Notes under the pieces: model-generated
The model's database searches: none
The model's input: only the letters and a program-made list of their open reading frames with translations
Told to the model about the DNA's origin: nothing
Translations under genes and position numbers: made by a program
NCBI GenBank assembly: GCA_958296165.1
Contig: OY282447.1
Span: 248,001 to 312,000, forward strand
Origin: an uncultured Pseudomonadales bacterium
Lineage (GTDB): Bacteria > Pseudomonadota > Gammaproteobacteria > Pseudomonadales > Azotimanducaceae
Length of the DNA: 64,000 nucleotides
Direction of reading: 5' to 3'
Part shown: positions 26,701-34,795 of the stretch, piece by piece
Layout of the letters: the number at the start of each line of letters is the position of its first letter
Position numbering within the stretch: position 1 is the first letter of the stretch

Positions 26701-27348
26701 GCCGTCGCCGAACGCCTGCACTTCCACATGCCGAGGCGCGGCGACGCAGCGTTCCACGAACAACCGGGCGTCGCCGAACTGCGCGTTGGCCAAGCGCCGC
26801 ACCGTGGCGAAGCTACGGCCAAGTTCCTGTTCGTCGTTGCAGCGCGACATGCCGATGCCGCCGCCCCCGGCGGAGCTCTTCAGCATCACGGGATAGCCGA
26901 TCCGCTCCGCCCAGGCGTGCGCTTCGTCGACATCGGCCAGCACGCCGCTGCCGGGCAGCAGCGCGAGGCCAGCGGATTCGGCCAACTGGCGCGCCTCGTG
27001 CTTGAGGCCGAACGAGCGGATGTGGGCCGGCCGCGGGCCGATGAAGACGACGCCGCGGTCTTCCAACGCCTGCGCGAAGGCGGAGTTCTCGCTTAGGAAA
27101 CCGTAGCCGGGATGTACCGCTTCGGCACCGGTTCGGCGCACGGCGGCCAACAGTTTGGCTTGATCCAAGTAGGTTTCCGCAACGCCGCCTTCGCCCAGCG
27201 ACACCGCCTCCCGCGCCGCTTCCACATGCAGCGCGTCGCGGTCCGCTTCCGAGTACACGGCGACGCTCCCGATGCCGAGCGCGTCCAGCGTCCGGCAGAT
27301 GCGCACCGCAATCTCGCCGCGATTGGCGATGAGCACCTTCTCGAACAT
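23797..27348 (-). CDS. uca: Urea carboxylase (biotin-dependent)
   Basis: A 1,183-residue multidomain enzyme that carboxylates urea (or a guanidine-derived substrate) to allophanate using ATP, bicarbonate and biotin. The biotin carboxylase domain (about 1-450) starts FEKVLIANRGEIAVRICRT, with the ATP-grasp Gly loop KSSAGGGGIGMS. A KipA/AHS2-like domain (about 470-790) includes GPSDDFSFRFGN-like and NAYAFGAIDFTGDMP segments, then a KipI/AHS1-like domain (about 800-1000). The C-terminal biotinyl domain carries FVVESMKAEFEV with the biotinylated Lys near 1151. It is last in an operon after two UAAP proteins and an ABC ATPase. Allophanate hydrolase, normally adjacent, is not found in the window. 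Confidence 0.92.
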   Translation of the reverse strand: MFEKVLIANRGEIAVRICRTLDALGIGSVAVYSEADRDALHVEAAREAVSLGEGGVAETYLDQAKLLAAVRRTGAEAVHPGYGFLSENSAFAQALEDRGVVFIGPRPAHIRSFGLKHEARQLAESAGLALLPGSGVLADVDEAHAWAERIGYPVMLKSSAGGGGIGMSRCNDEQELGRSFATVRRLANAQFGDARLFVERCVAAPRHVEVQAFGDGAGGVAVLGDRDCSLQRRHQKVVEECPAPNLADAVRTRMRADAKALLEQVAYRSAGTVEFLYDPDRTAAYFLEVNTRLQVEHGVTELVFDVDLVRWMVELAAGELPPLDELAANLEANGCAMQARLCAEDPHQGFRPSPGTASVVSFPAREGVRVDTWLRSGTEIPPLYDSLVAKVMAHAASRDLARRRLADALRETVAFGVQTNRDYLRQALASAPFAGARHDTGTLATLDYQPRAFEVLAAGVHTTVQSWPGRQGYWPVGVPPSGPMDDFSFRFGNRLLGNAEGATGLEITVQGPTLRFRSATTVCVAGFCELNAGACWQPFDVAPGDVLAIGKVTRGVRAYLLVAGGLDVPCVMGSSATFTLGGIGGMNGRALAVGDVLPLLEAGMRVAEPPAPTPDWAGRLELRVTMGPHCTDEFLTSDDIRAFLEAEWTVHYHSDRTGVRLIGPRPAWSRSDGGDAGLHPSNIHDNAYAFGAIDFTGDMPVVLGPDGPSLGGFVCPAVVIEADRWKLGQLAAGDKLRLRAVTEAEARRLLRSQNAAIAARTPVRIQPVAAKHHIERSIVLEHEDVRVRRAGDEALLVEFGPNTLDIELRLRVHACQAAIEDAHLDGVVETTPGIRSLLIRYDSARFSGAGFSSRLVPLLESARAGATARVDSRIVRLPLSWDDDACREAVERYTASVRADAPWCPDNVEFIRRINGLADRQAVKEIVFNADYLVMGLGDVYLGAPVATPLDPRHRLVTTKYNPARTWTAENSVGIGGAYLCIYGMEGPGGYQFVGRTVQVWNRHRRGRAFDKHWLLRPFDRIRFYEVDAAELRAMREAFPRGGFDIDIETTSFDIEQHRAFLAAHRDDIDAFAARRRHAFAAELADWRERGLLTFEQADAGRSVDAAKTQLEDGSPPFVASPMAGSIWAVAVQPGQRVEAGDTLFVVESMKAEFEVAAPTAGVVAQVLVAKGQAVDAGQPLAL

Positions 27349-27360
27349 GGCCGATTGGCG

Positions 27361-28014
27361 CTAGAGCCTGTCCGCCGGCGCCCAAACGGCGAGTTCGATG
27401 GGCGTTGGGTTGTAGCCGTTGCAGGGATTGTTGAGTTGGGGGCAGTTGGAAATGAGCACCAATACGTCCATCTTCGCTTCGAGTTCCACGTACTTGCCCG
27501 GTGCGCTGATGCCGTCCTCGAAGGTGAGGCCGCCGGCGGGCGTTACCGGCACGTTCATGAAGAAGTTGATGTTGTGCGTGATGTCGCGCTTGGTGAGGCC
27601 CCACTCTTCGTGCGTATTCACGGCCAGCAGCCAGCTGTCACGACACGAGTGCATGAACTTCTTCTCCAAGGCGTAGCGCACCGTGTTGCTCTCGCCGGCG
27701 CAGGCGCCGCCGAGGGTGTCGTGCCGTCCGCAAGTGTCCGCGACGATGGCGAGCAAGGCATTGCCTTCGTCGGACAGCAACGTGGTGCCGGCGGTGAGAT
27801 AGAGGTTGCCCTGGGCACGGATGGTGTCCGTGGCGCTGTAGCGCTCGCGCGGGTTTCTGGCGTTGAAGAACAACGTGTCCACGGCTTGATTGCCCTTCAA
27901 GTCCGTGATGCGCAGCACGTCTCCCTTGGCGACTTCGCCCAGCCAGTAATCGCCGGCTGGAACTACGTCGGTCCAACCGGCATCGGCGGTGTTCAGGCTG
28001 CTCTCTTGCAGCAT
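27361..28014 (-). CDS. Urea carboxylase-associated protein (DUF1989), UAAP2-like
   Basis: A 217-residue DUF1989 protein. It shows [56 protein letters not shown] and a closing [20 protein letters not shown], with the conserved Cys/His residues of the family. Paralogous to the next gene upstream and to the enzyme now known to help guanidine or carboxyguanidine breakdown in some bacteria. It ends 12 bases before urea carboxylase, so they form one operon. Confidence 0.87.
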   Translation of the reverse strand: MLQESSLNTADAGWTDVVPAGDYWLGEVAKGDVLRITDLKGNQAVDTLFFNARNPRERYSATDTIRAQGNLYLTAGTTLLSDEGNALLAIVADTCGRHDTLGGACAGESNTVRYALEKKFMHSCRDSWLLAVNTHEEWGLTKRDITHNINFFMNVPVTPAGGLTFEDGISAPGKYVELEAKMDVLVLISNCPQLNNPCNGYNPTPIELAVWAPADRL

Positions 28015-28027
28015 CGTCGCCTCCGTT

Positions 28028-28750
28028 CTAGGTTCCGAGCGCGTACAAATAGTTGTTCATGAAGCCGCGGCCGTTCTCGGGCCTCGACAGCCGGCAGGCG
28101 TCGTCCTCGGCGACCGGGCCGGCAGGGATGAGCTGATAGCCGATGCGCCGGCGCGGATATTCGGCGGCGGCGTTGAGCGGATGCGGACACGTGTGCAGCA
28201 CGACGAGCGTCGGCATCTCGAAACGCAGGGTTACGGAGCTGCCCGCCGGCGAATGGTCTTCACGGTAGGCGAGGCCGCCATCGGCGCCCGCATCCACCCG
28301 CGAGAACCAGTTCACGTTGGCGGCGAAATCGCGCCGGCCCAAACCGTATTTGCCGAGTTCCACCAAGAAGCTGTCGCGGCCGTTGCGGCGATAGTCGTTG
28401 TGCGCTTCTTGGTAGGAGAGCGCGCCCCACTTGCGCTTCACCAGCGCCGCATTGCAGGTGCCGCCAGCGGCGTCGTGCCAGCCCAGGTCGTCGGCGACGA
28501 TGGAGCAGAAGATGCGTCCCATGTCGGAGTACAGGCAGTGGCCGGCGGTGAGCCGAAAAGTGTGCTGGCACTTCAGCGTGTCCGGCAGGTTGAGGCGTTC
28601 CAGCGGATTGTGCGGGTTGTAGGCCAGCATTGCGGCATTGCCGCCGCCTTCGGCGTCCACCAAGCGCAACTGCACGCCGGCGTTGACGATGAAGGACCAG
28701 TGGCTGCCGCCCGGCAGCACGTCTTCGTACAGAACATCGCCAGCGGTCAT
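28028..28750 (-). CDS. Urea carboxylase-associated protein (DUF1989), UAAP1-like
   Basis: A 240-residue DUF1989 protein: [48 protein letters not shown] and [15 protein letters not shown] mark the same fold and conserved Cys/His positions as the neighbouring paralog. DUF1989 pairs accompany urea carboxylase, where they probably form the carboxyguanidine deiminase that feeds it. The ATG overlaps the TGA of the ABC ATPase by 3 bases (ATGA), indicating translational coupling. Confidence 0.87.
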   Translation of the reverse strand: MTAGDVLYEDVLPGGSHWSFIVNAGVQLRLVDAEGGGNAAMLAYNPHNPLERLNLPDTLKCQHTFRLTAGHCLYSDMGRIFCSIVADDLGWHDAAGGTCNAALVKRKWGALSYQEAHNDYRRNGRDSFLVELGKYGLGRRDFAANVNWFSRVDAGADGGLAYREDHSPAGSSVTLRFEMPTLVVLHTCPHPLNAAAEYPRRRIGYQLIPAGPVAEDDACRLSRPENGRGFMNNYLYALGT

Positions 28751-29562
28751 CGTGCCTCCTCGGCAGATGGGGCTAACTCCGCAAGCGCCTGTGCGGATGC
28801 AAGCGCTTGGCGGTCGTTCGCAACGGGTAGGTCGAAGGTGATCGTGGCGCCGTAGAAATCCGGCTCGTGCGGGTCCACGCGGGGCTTGTCGAATACCAGC
28901 AGCCGCGTGCCCAGCTTGAACCCTTCTGCGATGTCGTGCGTCACCATGAACACGGTGAGTGCCATTTCCTCATGCAGACGGCTCACGAGCTCATGCATGT
29001 CTGCGCGAATGCCAGGGTCCAGCGCACCGAACGGCTCATCGAGCAGCAGGATGCGCGGCGCGGTAACGAGCGTTTGCGCCAGCGCCAAGCGCTGCTGCAT
29101 GCCGCCGGACAGCTGCGAGGCGTAGGCGCCGGCGGACGAAAGCAGCCCGACGCGATCCAGCATCCGTTCGGCTCGTTCGACGTTGCGCGCTCGCTTGGCA
29201 CCGAACGTGCGGCTCAAGAACCGCGAGCTGCGCAACTCCAAGCCCAGCAACACGTTGCCGAGCACCGTGAGATGGGGGAACACCGAATAGCGCTGGAATA
29301 CCACGCCGCGGTTGGAGTCCGGTTCAGCCGCAAGCGGTTCGCCGGCCAACTCGATGGCGCCGTCGCAAGGTGTGATTTCGCCCAGCAGCAGCCGCAGGAA
29401 GGTGGTTTTGCCACAGCCCGAAGCGCCGACGATGGTGAGGAACTCGCGTTCGCGGACTTCCAAGCGGATGTTCTCGAGCACGACTTTCTGCGCACCTGCC
29501 CGGCGGCCGGCACCGGCCGCCGGATAGCGTTTCCACACATTGCGTACTTTGATGAACGTCAC
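28747..29562 (-). CDS. ABC transporter ATPase (nitrate/taurine/urea type)
   Basis: A 271-residue importer ATPase with Walker A GASGCGKTTFLRLLLG, Q-loop VVFQRYSVFP, signature QLSGGMQQRLALAQTL, Walker B ILLLDEPFGALDP and switch MVTHDIAEG. This is the SsuB/TauB/NrtC-like group, and its place beside UAAP proteins suggests urea- or guanidine-related uptake. GTG 29562 is chosen because homology begins at once and GGAAG sits about 9 nt upstream. The periplasmic binding protein and permease that normally precede it are missing; upstream (29563-29775) is non-coding and then a DUF3226 gene ends. Without a permease the ATPase can work only with a partner encoded elsewhere. Confidence 0.87.
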   Translation of the reverse strand: MTFIKVRNVWKRYPAAGAGRRAGAQKVVLENIRLEVREREFLTIVGASGCGKTTFLRLLLGEITPCDGAIELAGEPLAAEPDSNRGVVFQRYSVFPHLTVLGNVLLGLELRSSRFLSRTFGAKRARNVERAERMLDRVGLLSSAGAYASQLSGGMQQRLALAQTLVTAPRILLLDEPFGALDPGIRADMHELVSRLHEEMALTVFMVTHDIAEGFKLGTRLLVFDKPRVDPHEPDFYGATITFDLPVANDRQALASAQALAELAPSAEEAR

Positions 29563-29775
29563 GAGGCGCTTCCGCACGCTTTTGCATTTGGAGACGGTTG
29601 AGGCAAGGCGCGTGCCAATCGAGGGCGAACGCGGCCTGGCGCGAAACACACTCGGTTTGGCGACGTGGGTGGCGCAAGCATGGTGCGCTCTGCGCACCTA
29701 AATGGTGCGGTCGTTCGCGTAGGGATCAGCGCCGACCTGCTGCTAGCGCAGGCACGCTAGGCGAATCTTGCCTCG

Positions 29776-30405
29776 TTAGTCTTTCGTGGTGCCTGCCGTT
29801 GGGCAAAGCGCCATCAAGAACGTCCGCACTCCCTCCAAGGCCGGATGCCCCAGGTCCCAGTTGCCGCGCTTCGCGGCAACTCCGACCGAGAGGTGCGGCT
29901 CAGGCTTCGTTGCTAACCACGCACGACACCGGGCCTTCTCTGGCCGCTTAGGCGCATCGAGGCCGGCCGCGTCGACGCACTCGAACAGCTGGTCGATGCA
30001 GTGATCGAGAGGCGTGCTGGCAAATGTCATACAGAGCAGCGTCTCCAGCATTCCGGACTCTGCATCAAGCGGCAGCACCAGCACACTCACGCTTGGTTCG
30101 CCGCCAGTCTCCATCGCCGGTTGGGCAGGGACCGGGAGGCCAGCGTTTCGTAGGGACGACTGCACGCTACCGAACGCCGAGGCTGCCGATGTCTCGGCGT
30201 CCCGGACGATGCCAATGCGCCGCACGATGGAGAAGCCGGGCATATTCACAAACGCCGCCAAGTAGCCACGCAGTTCCTGTACGCCCCCGAAGTTCTGCAC
30301 TTGAACGTCGGCCAGAGCCATGTGCTCCACCATGGCTTCAAAGAAATTGCGCTGGTCGTTTCCTTCCACCAGCAGTTGAATGCTGGATTCGACTTGCGTT
30401 GCCAT
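29776..30405 (-). CDS. DUF3226 TOPRIM-like protein partnered with AAA ATPase
   Basis: A 209-residue protein. SIQLLVEGNDQRNFFEAMVE near the N-terminus gives the TOPRIM Glu, RRIGIVRDAET gives the D-x-E-like site, and LPLDAESGMLETLLC is a third block typical of DUF3226. The ATG at 30405 has TGGAGG 9 nt upstream, lying in the 15-base gap after the ATPase stop. Together with the ATPase it forms a two-gene unit of the sort found in phage-defence islands (OLD/Gabija-like logic, ATPase regulating a TOPRIM nuclease). No named system was recognised. Confidence 0.72.
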   Translation of the reverse strand: MATQVESSIQLLVEGNDQRNFFEAMVEHMALADVQVQNFGGVQELRGYLAAFVNMPGFSIVRRIGIVRDAETSAASAFGSVQSSLRNAGLPVPAQPAMETGGEPSVSVLVLPLDAESGMLETLLCMTFASTPLDHCIDQLFECVDAAGLDAPKRPEKARCRAWLATKPEPHLSVGVAAKRGNWDLGHPALEGVRTFLMALCPTAGTTKD

Positions 30406-30420
30406 TTTCGCTGGCCTCCA

Positions 30421-31482
30421 TCAGCGCACTTCCAAGCCATGCTTGATGGCGCCGTCAATGGCGTCTGCGCTGTACGTGACGCAGCGGCGCTCGTCGTTTT
30501 CGATCTCGAGCCGGTGGAGACGAAAGGCAGCGTGCGGCAGTGCACGATGCGCGGCCTGTGTACACTCGAAGCTGTGCGTTGTAGCGAACACTTGGGTACC
30601 GAGCTGCCGGGCGGCCAACTCCACGACTTTCCAGACCTTTTCGAGCACCGAGTGGTGCAGGCCGTTTTCTATCTCGTCTACCAGCACCACGCCGTTAGGC
30701 GACGAAGAAATCGCCAGCACGATTCGAGCGATGCGGGTCATGCCTTCGCCCATGACGGCCAACGGCACGAGTTCCGGCAGGCCCAAATCACCCCATATCA
30801 TGGGTGCGCCGCTCGCGGAGTTGTCCTCGATGCTCTGCAACTTGGGCTCCACGATGCGCAGCGCTTCGAGCAGAATATCGCCGCGCTTCTGGCGACGCAG
30901 TACGCCGAGGCGCACGGCGTCTTCGTGAACGTCCCCGCCTCGGGGGACGAGAATAGTAGCCGGAAAAGGCACATCCACTGTGGGTCGAGCCACTTCAATG
31001 CCCGCGCCCTTGCGCAGGATCTGGCCCCGAACGACTTTGTCTCCTTGGCGGAACGAAAACAAGAGTCCGCGTTCATCCGCCACGTTGGTGGTGGCACTTG
31101 GCGGGCTCGCGATGTCGTCGTCGTTGGTTGGCTTGACGGTCACTACCTGCTCCGGCAAGCCGGACTCTATGTTGAGCGTCAGCTCGCCGAGCGCTTGGTG
31201 AGTGGCCGCAACTTTGATGACTTTGCCGACATCCAGATTGACGAAAAACTCCTTCCAGAGTGCGGTTGAGGGGCGTACCTTTCTGTCGCCCTCAAGCCCG
31301 CGCACGACATTGGTGTTGACCGCCAAGTGCGCACTTCCGCCGCCCGACAACAGGAAAATCGCCTCCAGCAGGCTGGTCTTGCCGGCGTTGTTCATTCCCG
31401 TGAACAGGTTGATCGGGCCAAGGTCCGCTATTTCCATCTCGCGGAAGACGCGGAAGTTCTTGATCGCCAAGCGCGTGAACAC
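30421..31482 (-). CDS. AAA_21-type ATPase
   Basis: A 353-residue SMC-like ATPase. The N-terminus reads FTRLAIKNFRVFREMEIADL, then Walker A LFTGMNNAGKTSLLEAIFLL. The C-terminal half has the signature-like MGEGMTRIARIVLAISSSP, Walker B GVVLVDEIENGLHHSVL, and QVFATTHSFECTQA as switch His. GTG 31482 is used because the family N-terminus begins there; the frame stays open further upstream with unrelated sequence. It is followed by the DUF3226 gene and probably co-transcribed with it. Confidence 0.82.
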   Translation of the reverse strand: MFTRLAIKNFRVFREMEIADLGPINLFTGMNNAGKTSLLEAIFLLSGGGSAHLAVNTNVVRGLEGDRKVRPSTALWKEFFVNLDVGKVIKVAATHQALGELTLNIESGLPEQVVTVKPTNDDDIASPPSATTNVADERGLLFSFRQGDKVVRGQILRKGAGIEVARPTVDVPFPATILVPRGGDVHEDAVRLGVLRRQKRGDILLEALRIVEPKLQSIEDNSASGAPMIWGDLGLPELVPLAVMGEGMTRIARIVLAISSSPNGVVLVDEIENGLHHSVLEKVWKVVELAARQLGTQVFATTHSFECTQAAHRALPHAAFRLHRLEIENDERRCVTYSADAIDGAIKHGLEVR

Positions 31483-31699
31483 TATCCAATTCTCAGTTGT
31501 TTGCGGCCATAGGCGCCAGCGCCTACGAATACCAGGCTGCGGACGCTCCCACGTGAACGCGAGTTCGCCATCCGCTTCGAGCGTCTCCTGCCGGAGCAGG
31601 TTCGGACTCCTCGGGCTCTGCCCCGTCGCCGCCGCCGGGAACGGCTGCCGCGTCCACTGCGGCACCCTGGCCGGGCTGGTCGAATCGCTCGAGCGCCCA

Positions 31700-32190
31700 C
31701 CCGGCGCAGCTGGTCGTTGAAATCGGCCACCTGCCGGTCAGCCGGGGGCGGCGCCGTACTTTCCAACTGCTCGACGCCCGCTGCGGGCGTCCACGGCGCC
31801 CACCTCGAACAAGGCGGGGAATGGCGCCGTGCTCGGCGACGAGGCGATGGCCGCGGCGCTCGTTGACAGCCTCCATCTGGGCTCCGGTCGTTCGCTGCGG
31901 AGATGGCGGCCGGCGCGAGGCGGGGCTTGCGGACCTGTCGCCGCCGAAAGCGGCAGGTCGTCGGAGTGGCTGCGCCGGATGTGCGTGGAGTTTGCTCCGG
32001 GGAAGATCAAGTTGGCGCACACGGGGCTCTGTGCCAAACCCCGAGTACGTGGGTGTCAGCGCGATGGGGGCGGCCTGCCATCGACACAGGGGCAAAGGGG
32101 ACATTTCTACTTTGCACAAAAGGGGACATTTCTACTTTGCGTTGACATGGCGGTTCGCGGCGTTGACATGGGCAGATTGCAGCAGGAAAC
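31700..32190 (+). mobile_element. IS21-family remnant (istB 3' part and right end)
   Basis: Broken frames on the plus strand encode LVVEIGHLPVSRG (Walker B region of the IstB helper ATPase, with one residue lost before EIG), FQLLDARCG in a shifted frame, TSNKAGNGAVLGDEAMAAAL then VDSL, matching the end of IstB. At least two frameshifts are present. Downstream, AAAGGGGACATTTCTACTTTGC occurs twice in perfect copies (32094-32115 and 32119-32140), followed by GTTGACA twice, as in the repeat-rich ends of IS21 elements. No IstA is seen. The element is inactive. Confidence 0.6.
32094..32140 (+). repeat. Two perfect 22-bp terminal direct repeats
   Basis: Two identical 22-base copies starting AAAGGGGACATTTCTACTTT, offset by 25 bases, with a third weaker block of repeated GTTGACATGG just after. 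They are the binding-site style repeats of an IS21 end and belong to the istB remnant beside them. Confidence 0.7.
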
Positions 32191-32284
32191 TGCCGTTTTG
32201 GTTGGTTTACGCCTGATCGTTGGGGAGTGGCCGGCCTACTCGGAGCGACGGTGAATCCGTCGCGCAACCTTTGAGGGCAAGCAA

Positions 32285-32728
32285 GTGTCTGAAGCGAATT
32301 CCATGAAAGGCGATTATGTTCAGATGGACGAAGTGGGCTGGGCGCAGTTCCCGGCGCACTTGTGCAAGGGCGACATCAAGTTCAAGCTCTTGCACGTCTC
32401 GCCGGAGCGCGGCGGATGGACTGCCATCTATAGCTGCAAGGCTGGCTCGTCGTTCTTGCCGCACATCCACCTAGGGCCGAGCGAATACTTCCTCTTGAAG
32501 GGTCGCATGCAAGTGCGCGGTGGCGAGGCCGCTGGCGGCGCAACAGCGGTGGCGCCGGGATACGCGTACGAAGTGTGCGACGTCCACCACGATCACACCG
32601 AGTTCGACGAAGACAGCGAGCTTCTCATGATCGTCTACGGCGCGCTGAACTACGTTGACGATGAGGGCAATACCACCGCCTTGATCGGCCCCAGCCAGAT
32701 GTTGGACCTCTGGAACGCCTCGAGGTAG
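32285..32728 (+). CDS. Cupin-domain protein
   Basis: A 147-residue single-domain cupin. SSFLPHIHLGPSEYFLLKG gives cupin motif 1 (H-x-H...E), followed by RMQVRGG, and a second half with YEVCDVHHDHTEF supplying the final His. It resembles ChrR-like and acetylacetone/dihydroxyacetophenone dioxygenase-type cupins, which bind Fe or Zn. GTG 32285 has GAGGG 8-9 nt upstream, so it is preferred to the ATG six codons later. It stands alone between an IS21 remnant and the permease genes. Substrate unknown. Confidence 0.72.
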   Translation: MSEANSMKGDYVQMDEVGWAQFPAHLCKGDIKFKLLHVSPERGGWTAIYSCKAGSSFLPHIHLGPSEYFLLKGRMQVRGGEAAGGATAVAPGYAYEVCDVHHDHTEFDEDSELLMIVYGALNYVDDEGNTTALIGPSQMLDLWNASR

Positions 32729-32891
32729 CCGCGTTCACGCCGGCGGCGTCCCGAGGGCGCGGCCGGCGTTGGCCGCTTCTTGCCGCCCGCCGCCAAAGCA
32801 CCCATCGGTCGGTGCCTGCGCCCTTCAACCGCCGCTTGTCGTTCGGCCTCGGCGGCCCTGCGCCTAGAAGAAGCCCGTCTCGTCAGCAAGA

Positions 32892-34643
32892 ATGAACACA
32901 GCACTTCGCTACGAAGCGAACGGCATACCGTCGACGTGGCTTGTTCTCGGCCAAGGGGTCCAGCACGCCATGCTGGCGATCAGTCCGGCGGTCTTGCTGG
33001 CGACGGTCGCCTTCCGGGCCGGAGGCGTGGATCGGTATCTGCTTTGGGGCGTCTTCGCGACCATGTTGTGCAGTGGCGTCGGGACGGCTTTGCAGGCCGT
33101 TCGGTTCGGCCGGCTAGGCGCCGGCTATTGCGTGTTGGCGGGTACGTCCGCCATATTCGTCCCCGTTTGCGCAACGGCGCTCGCCAGCGGCGGCCCGGCA
33201 CTGCTCGCCACCCTCGTGTTGGCAGTAGCGCTGGTGCAGATGGCCGTTTCCACCCGGTTGTCGCTGGTGCGGCGGCTGCTGACGCCGGCGGTTACGGGCA
33301 CCGTCATCATGTTGGCGCCGGTGTCCGTCATGCCGTCGCTGGCTGGGCTGCTCAACCAAACGCCCGCAGGAGCGCCACTCGCGGCGGCGCCGGTCTGCGC
33401 CGTCGTCACGGCGGCGCTTATTGTTGGCATCGGCCTCGGAGGCAACGCGGCGCTACGGCTGTGGGCGCCGGTCATCGGCGTCGGCGGCGGCGCGGTCGCC
33501 GCGGCGCTGTTCGGCATCTACGACACGCGGCTTGTGGCAGAAGCGCCATGGTTCGGCTTGTCCGTGGCGAATTGGCCGGGCCTGGATCTCTCCTTCGGCA
33601 CGGAGTTCTGGGCGCTGTTGCCGGCGTTTTCTTTCGTCGCCTTGGTGGCGGTCACAAGATCCATCGGTTCGGCCGTCGTCGCCCAGCGGGTGTCGTGGCG
33701 TCGCCCGCGCGCGGTGGACTACCGCGCCGTGCAGGGCGGCATCGCCGCCGAAGGCGCCGGCAATCTGCTGGCTGGCCTGGCCGGCGGCGCCCCGAACACC
33801 GCCTATCCGGTGGGCACGTCCGTGATCGAACTCACCGGCGTGGCGGCGCGCCGGGTGGGCGTCGCCGCCGGCGCCATAATGACTCTGGTGGCCTGCGCGC
33901 CGAAGGCGCTGGCCGTCGTCATTGCCATACCGAACCCCGTGGTGGCTGCCGCGGTGGGCGTGGTCATGATCATGGTGTTCGTCGTCGGCCTGCGGGAAGT
34001 GATGCGAGAGGGCCTGGACTACTCCACCGGCTTGATCGTCGGCGTGTCGTTCTGGATCGGCGTGGGCTTTCAAGCGCAGCTGATCTTTCCGCACGTCGTC
34101 GGGGATTTCGCCGGCGGACTGTTGGGGAACGGCATGGTCGCCGGCGGCGCCGCCGCGATCCTGCTGACGCTGGCGGTGAATCTCATGCAGCCGCGCAGCG
34201 GGCGCTTTGCCGGGCGGGCGGAGACGGCGGAACTGGCGAACATCCAGGCGTTCCTCGCCGCGTTCGCAGACCGCCGCAACTGGGGCGCCGCCATGCAGCA
34301 GCGGCTGGCAGCCGCCGTCGAAGAGGCGCTGGCGGCGGTGCTGGAGAGCGAGGCGACCGAGAGTGTACAGGGCGCAGAAGGCGAAGGTGCGCGGGCAGCT
34401 CGCCGGCTGCAGCTAACGGTGCGCGGCACCAGCGCCGGCGCAACGCTGGAGCTCGTTAGCGCAGTCGCCGGCGACGAGAACCTGCAAGATCGAATTGCCC
34501 TGCTCGCCGAGGAACCGGCCGATGGCGACCCATCGCGGGAAGTGTCGTTGCGGCTGCTGCGCCATCTCACGTCTTCCGTGCGCCATCAGCAGTTCCACGA
34601 CGCGGATGTGCTCACCGTACAGGTGGACGACCGGCCAGAATAG
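32892..34643 (+). CDS. NCS2 xanthine/uracil-type permease with C-terminal HATPase-like domain
   Basis: A 583-residue fusion. Residues 1-440 are a nucleobase-ascorbate transporter-like membrane domain of about 12-14 helices: QHAMLAISPAVLLATVAF, AAEGAGNLLAGLAGGAPNTA (the conserved 'N-T-x-x-x' region), IPNPVVAAAVGVVM and GGLLGNGMVAGG. From about 450 onward the protein is soluble: ELANIQAFLAAFADRR, QQRLAAAVEEALAAVLES and LLRHLTSSVRHQQF, which resembles the anti-sigma/HATPase_c_2 fold in length and spacing. The fusion implies that transport and a regulatory kinase-like or partner-switch domain are linked. A degenerate copy follows downstream. Confidence 0.8.
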   Translation: MNTALRYEANGIPSTWLVLGQGVQHAMLAISPAVLLATVAFRAGGVDRYLLWGVFATMLCSGVGTALQAVRFGRLGAGYCVLAGTSAIFVPVCATALASGGPALLATLVLAVALVQMAVSTRLSLVRRLLTPAVTGTVIMLAPVSVMPSLAGLLNQTPAGAPLAAAPVCAVVTAALIVGIGLGGNAALRLWAPVIGVGGGAVAAALFGIYDTRLVAEAPWFGLSVANWPGLDLSFGTEFWALLPAFSFVALVAVTRSIGSAVVAQRVSWRRPRAVDYRAVQGGIAAEGAGNLLAGLAGGAPNTAYPVGTSVIELTGVAARRVGVAAGAIMTLVACAPKALAVVIAIPNPVVAAAVGVVMIMVFVVGLREVMREGLDYSTGLIVGVSFWIGVGFQAQLIFPHVVGDFAGGLLGNGMVAGGAAAILLTLAVNLMQPRSGRFAGRAETAELANIQAFLAAFADRRNWGAAMQQRLAAAVEEALAAVLESEATESVQGAEGEGARAARRLQLTVRGTSAGATLELVSAVAGDENLQDRIALLAEEPADGDPSREVSLRLLRHLTSSVRHQQFHDADVLTVQVDDRPE

Positions 34644-34795
34644 GCGTCCGCGCCAGAGCTTCAGCAGCGCCGGGCCTCGTTCGATTTTGCCGGGCCACAT
34701 CCAGCAAGTGCCACCGTATCAGCTTCGCCTCCTCACGAGACAGGACTACCTCGGTGGTACAGTGCAGCGTTCGTCGCACGGTCTCGTGAACGGGA

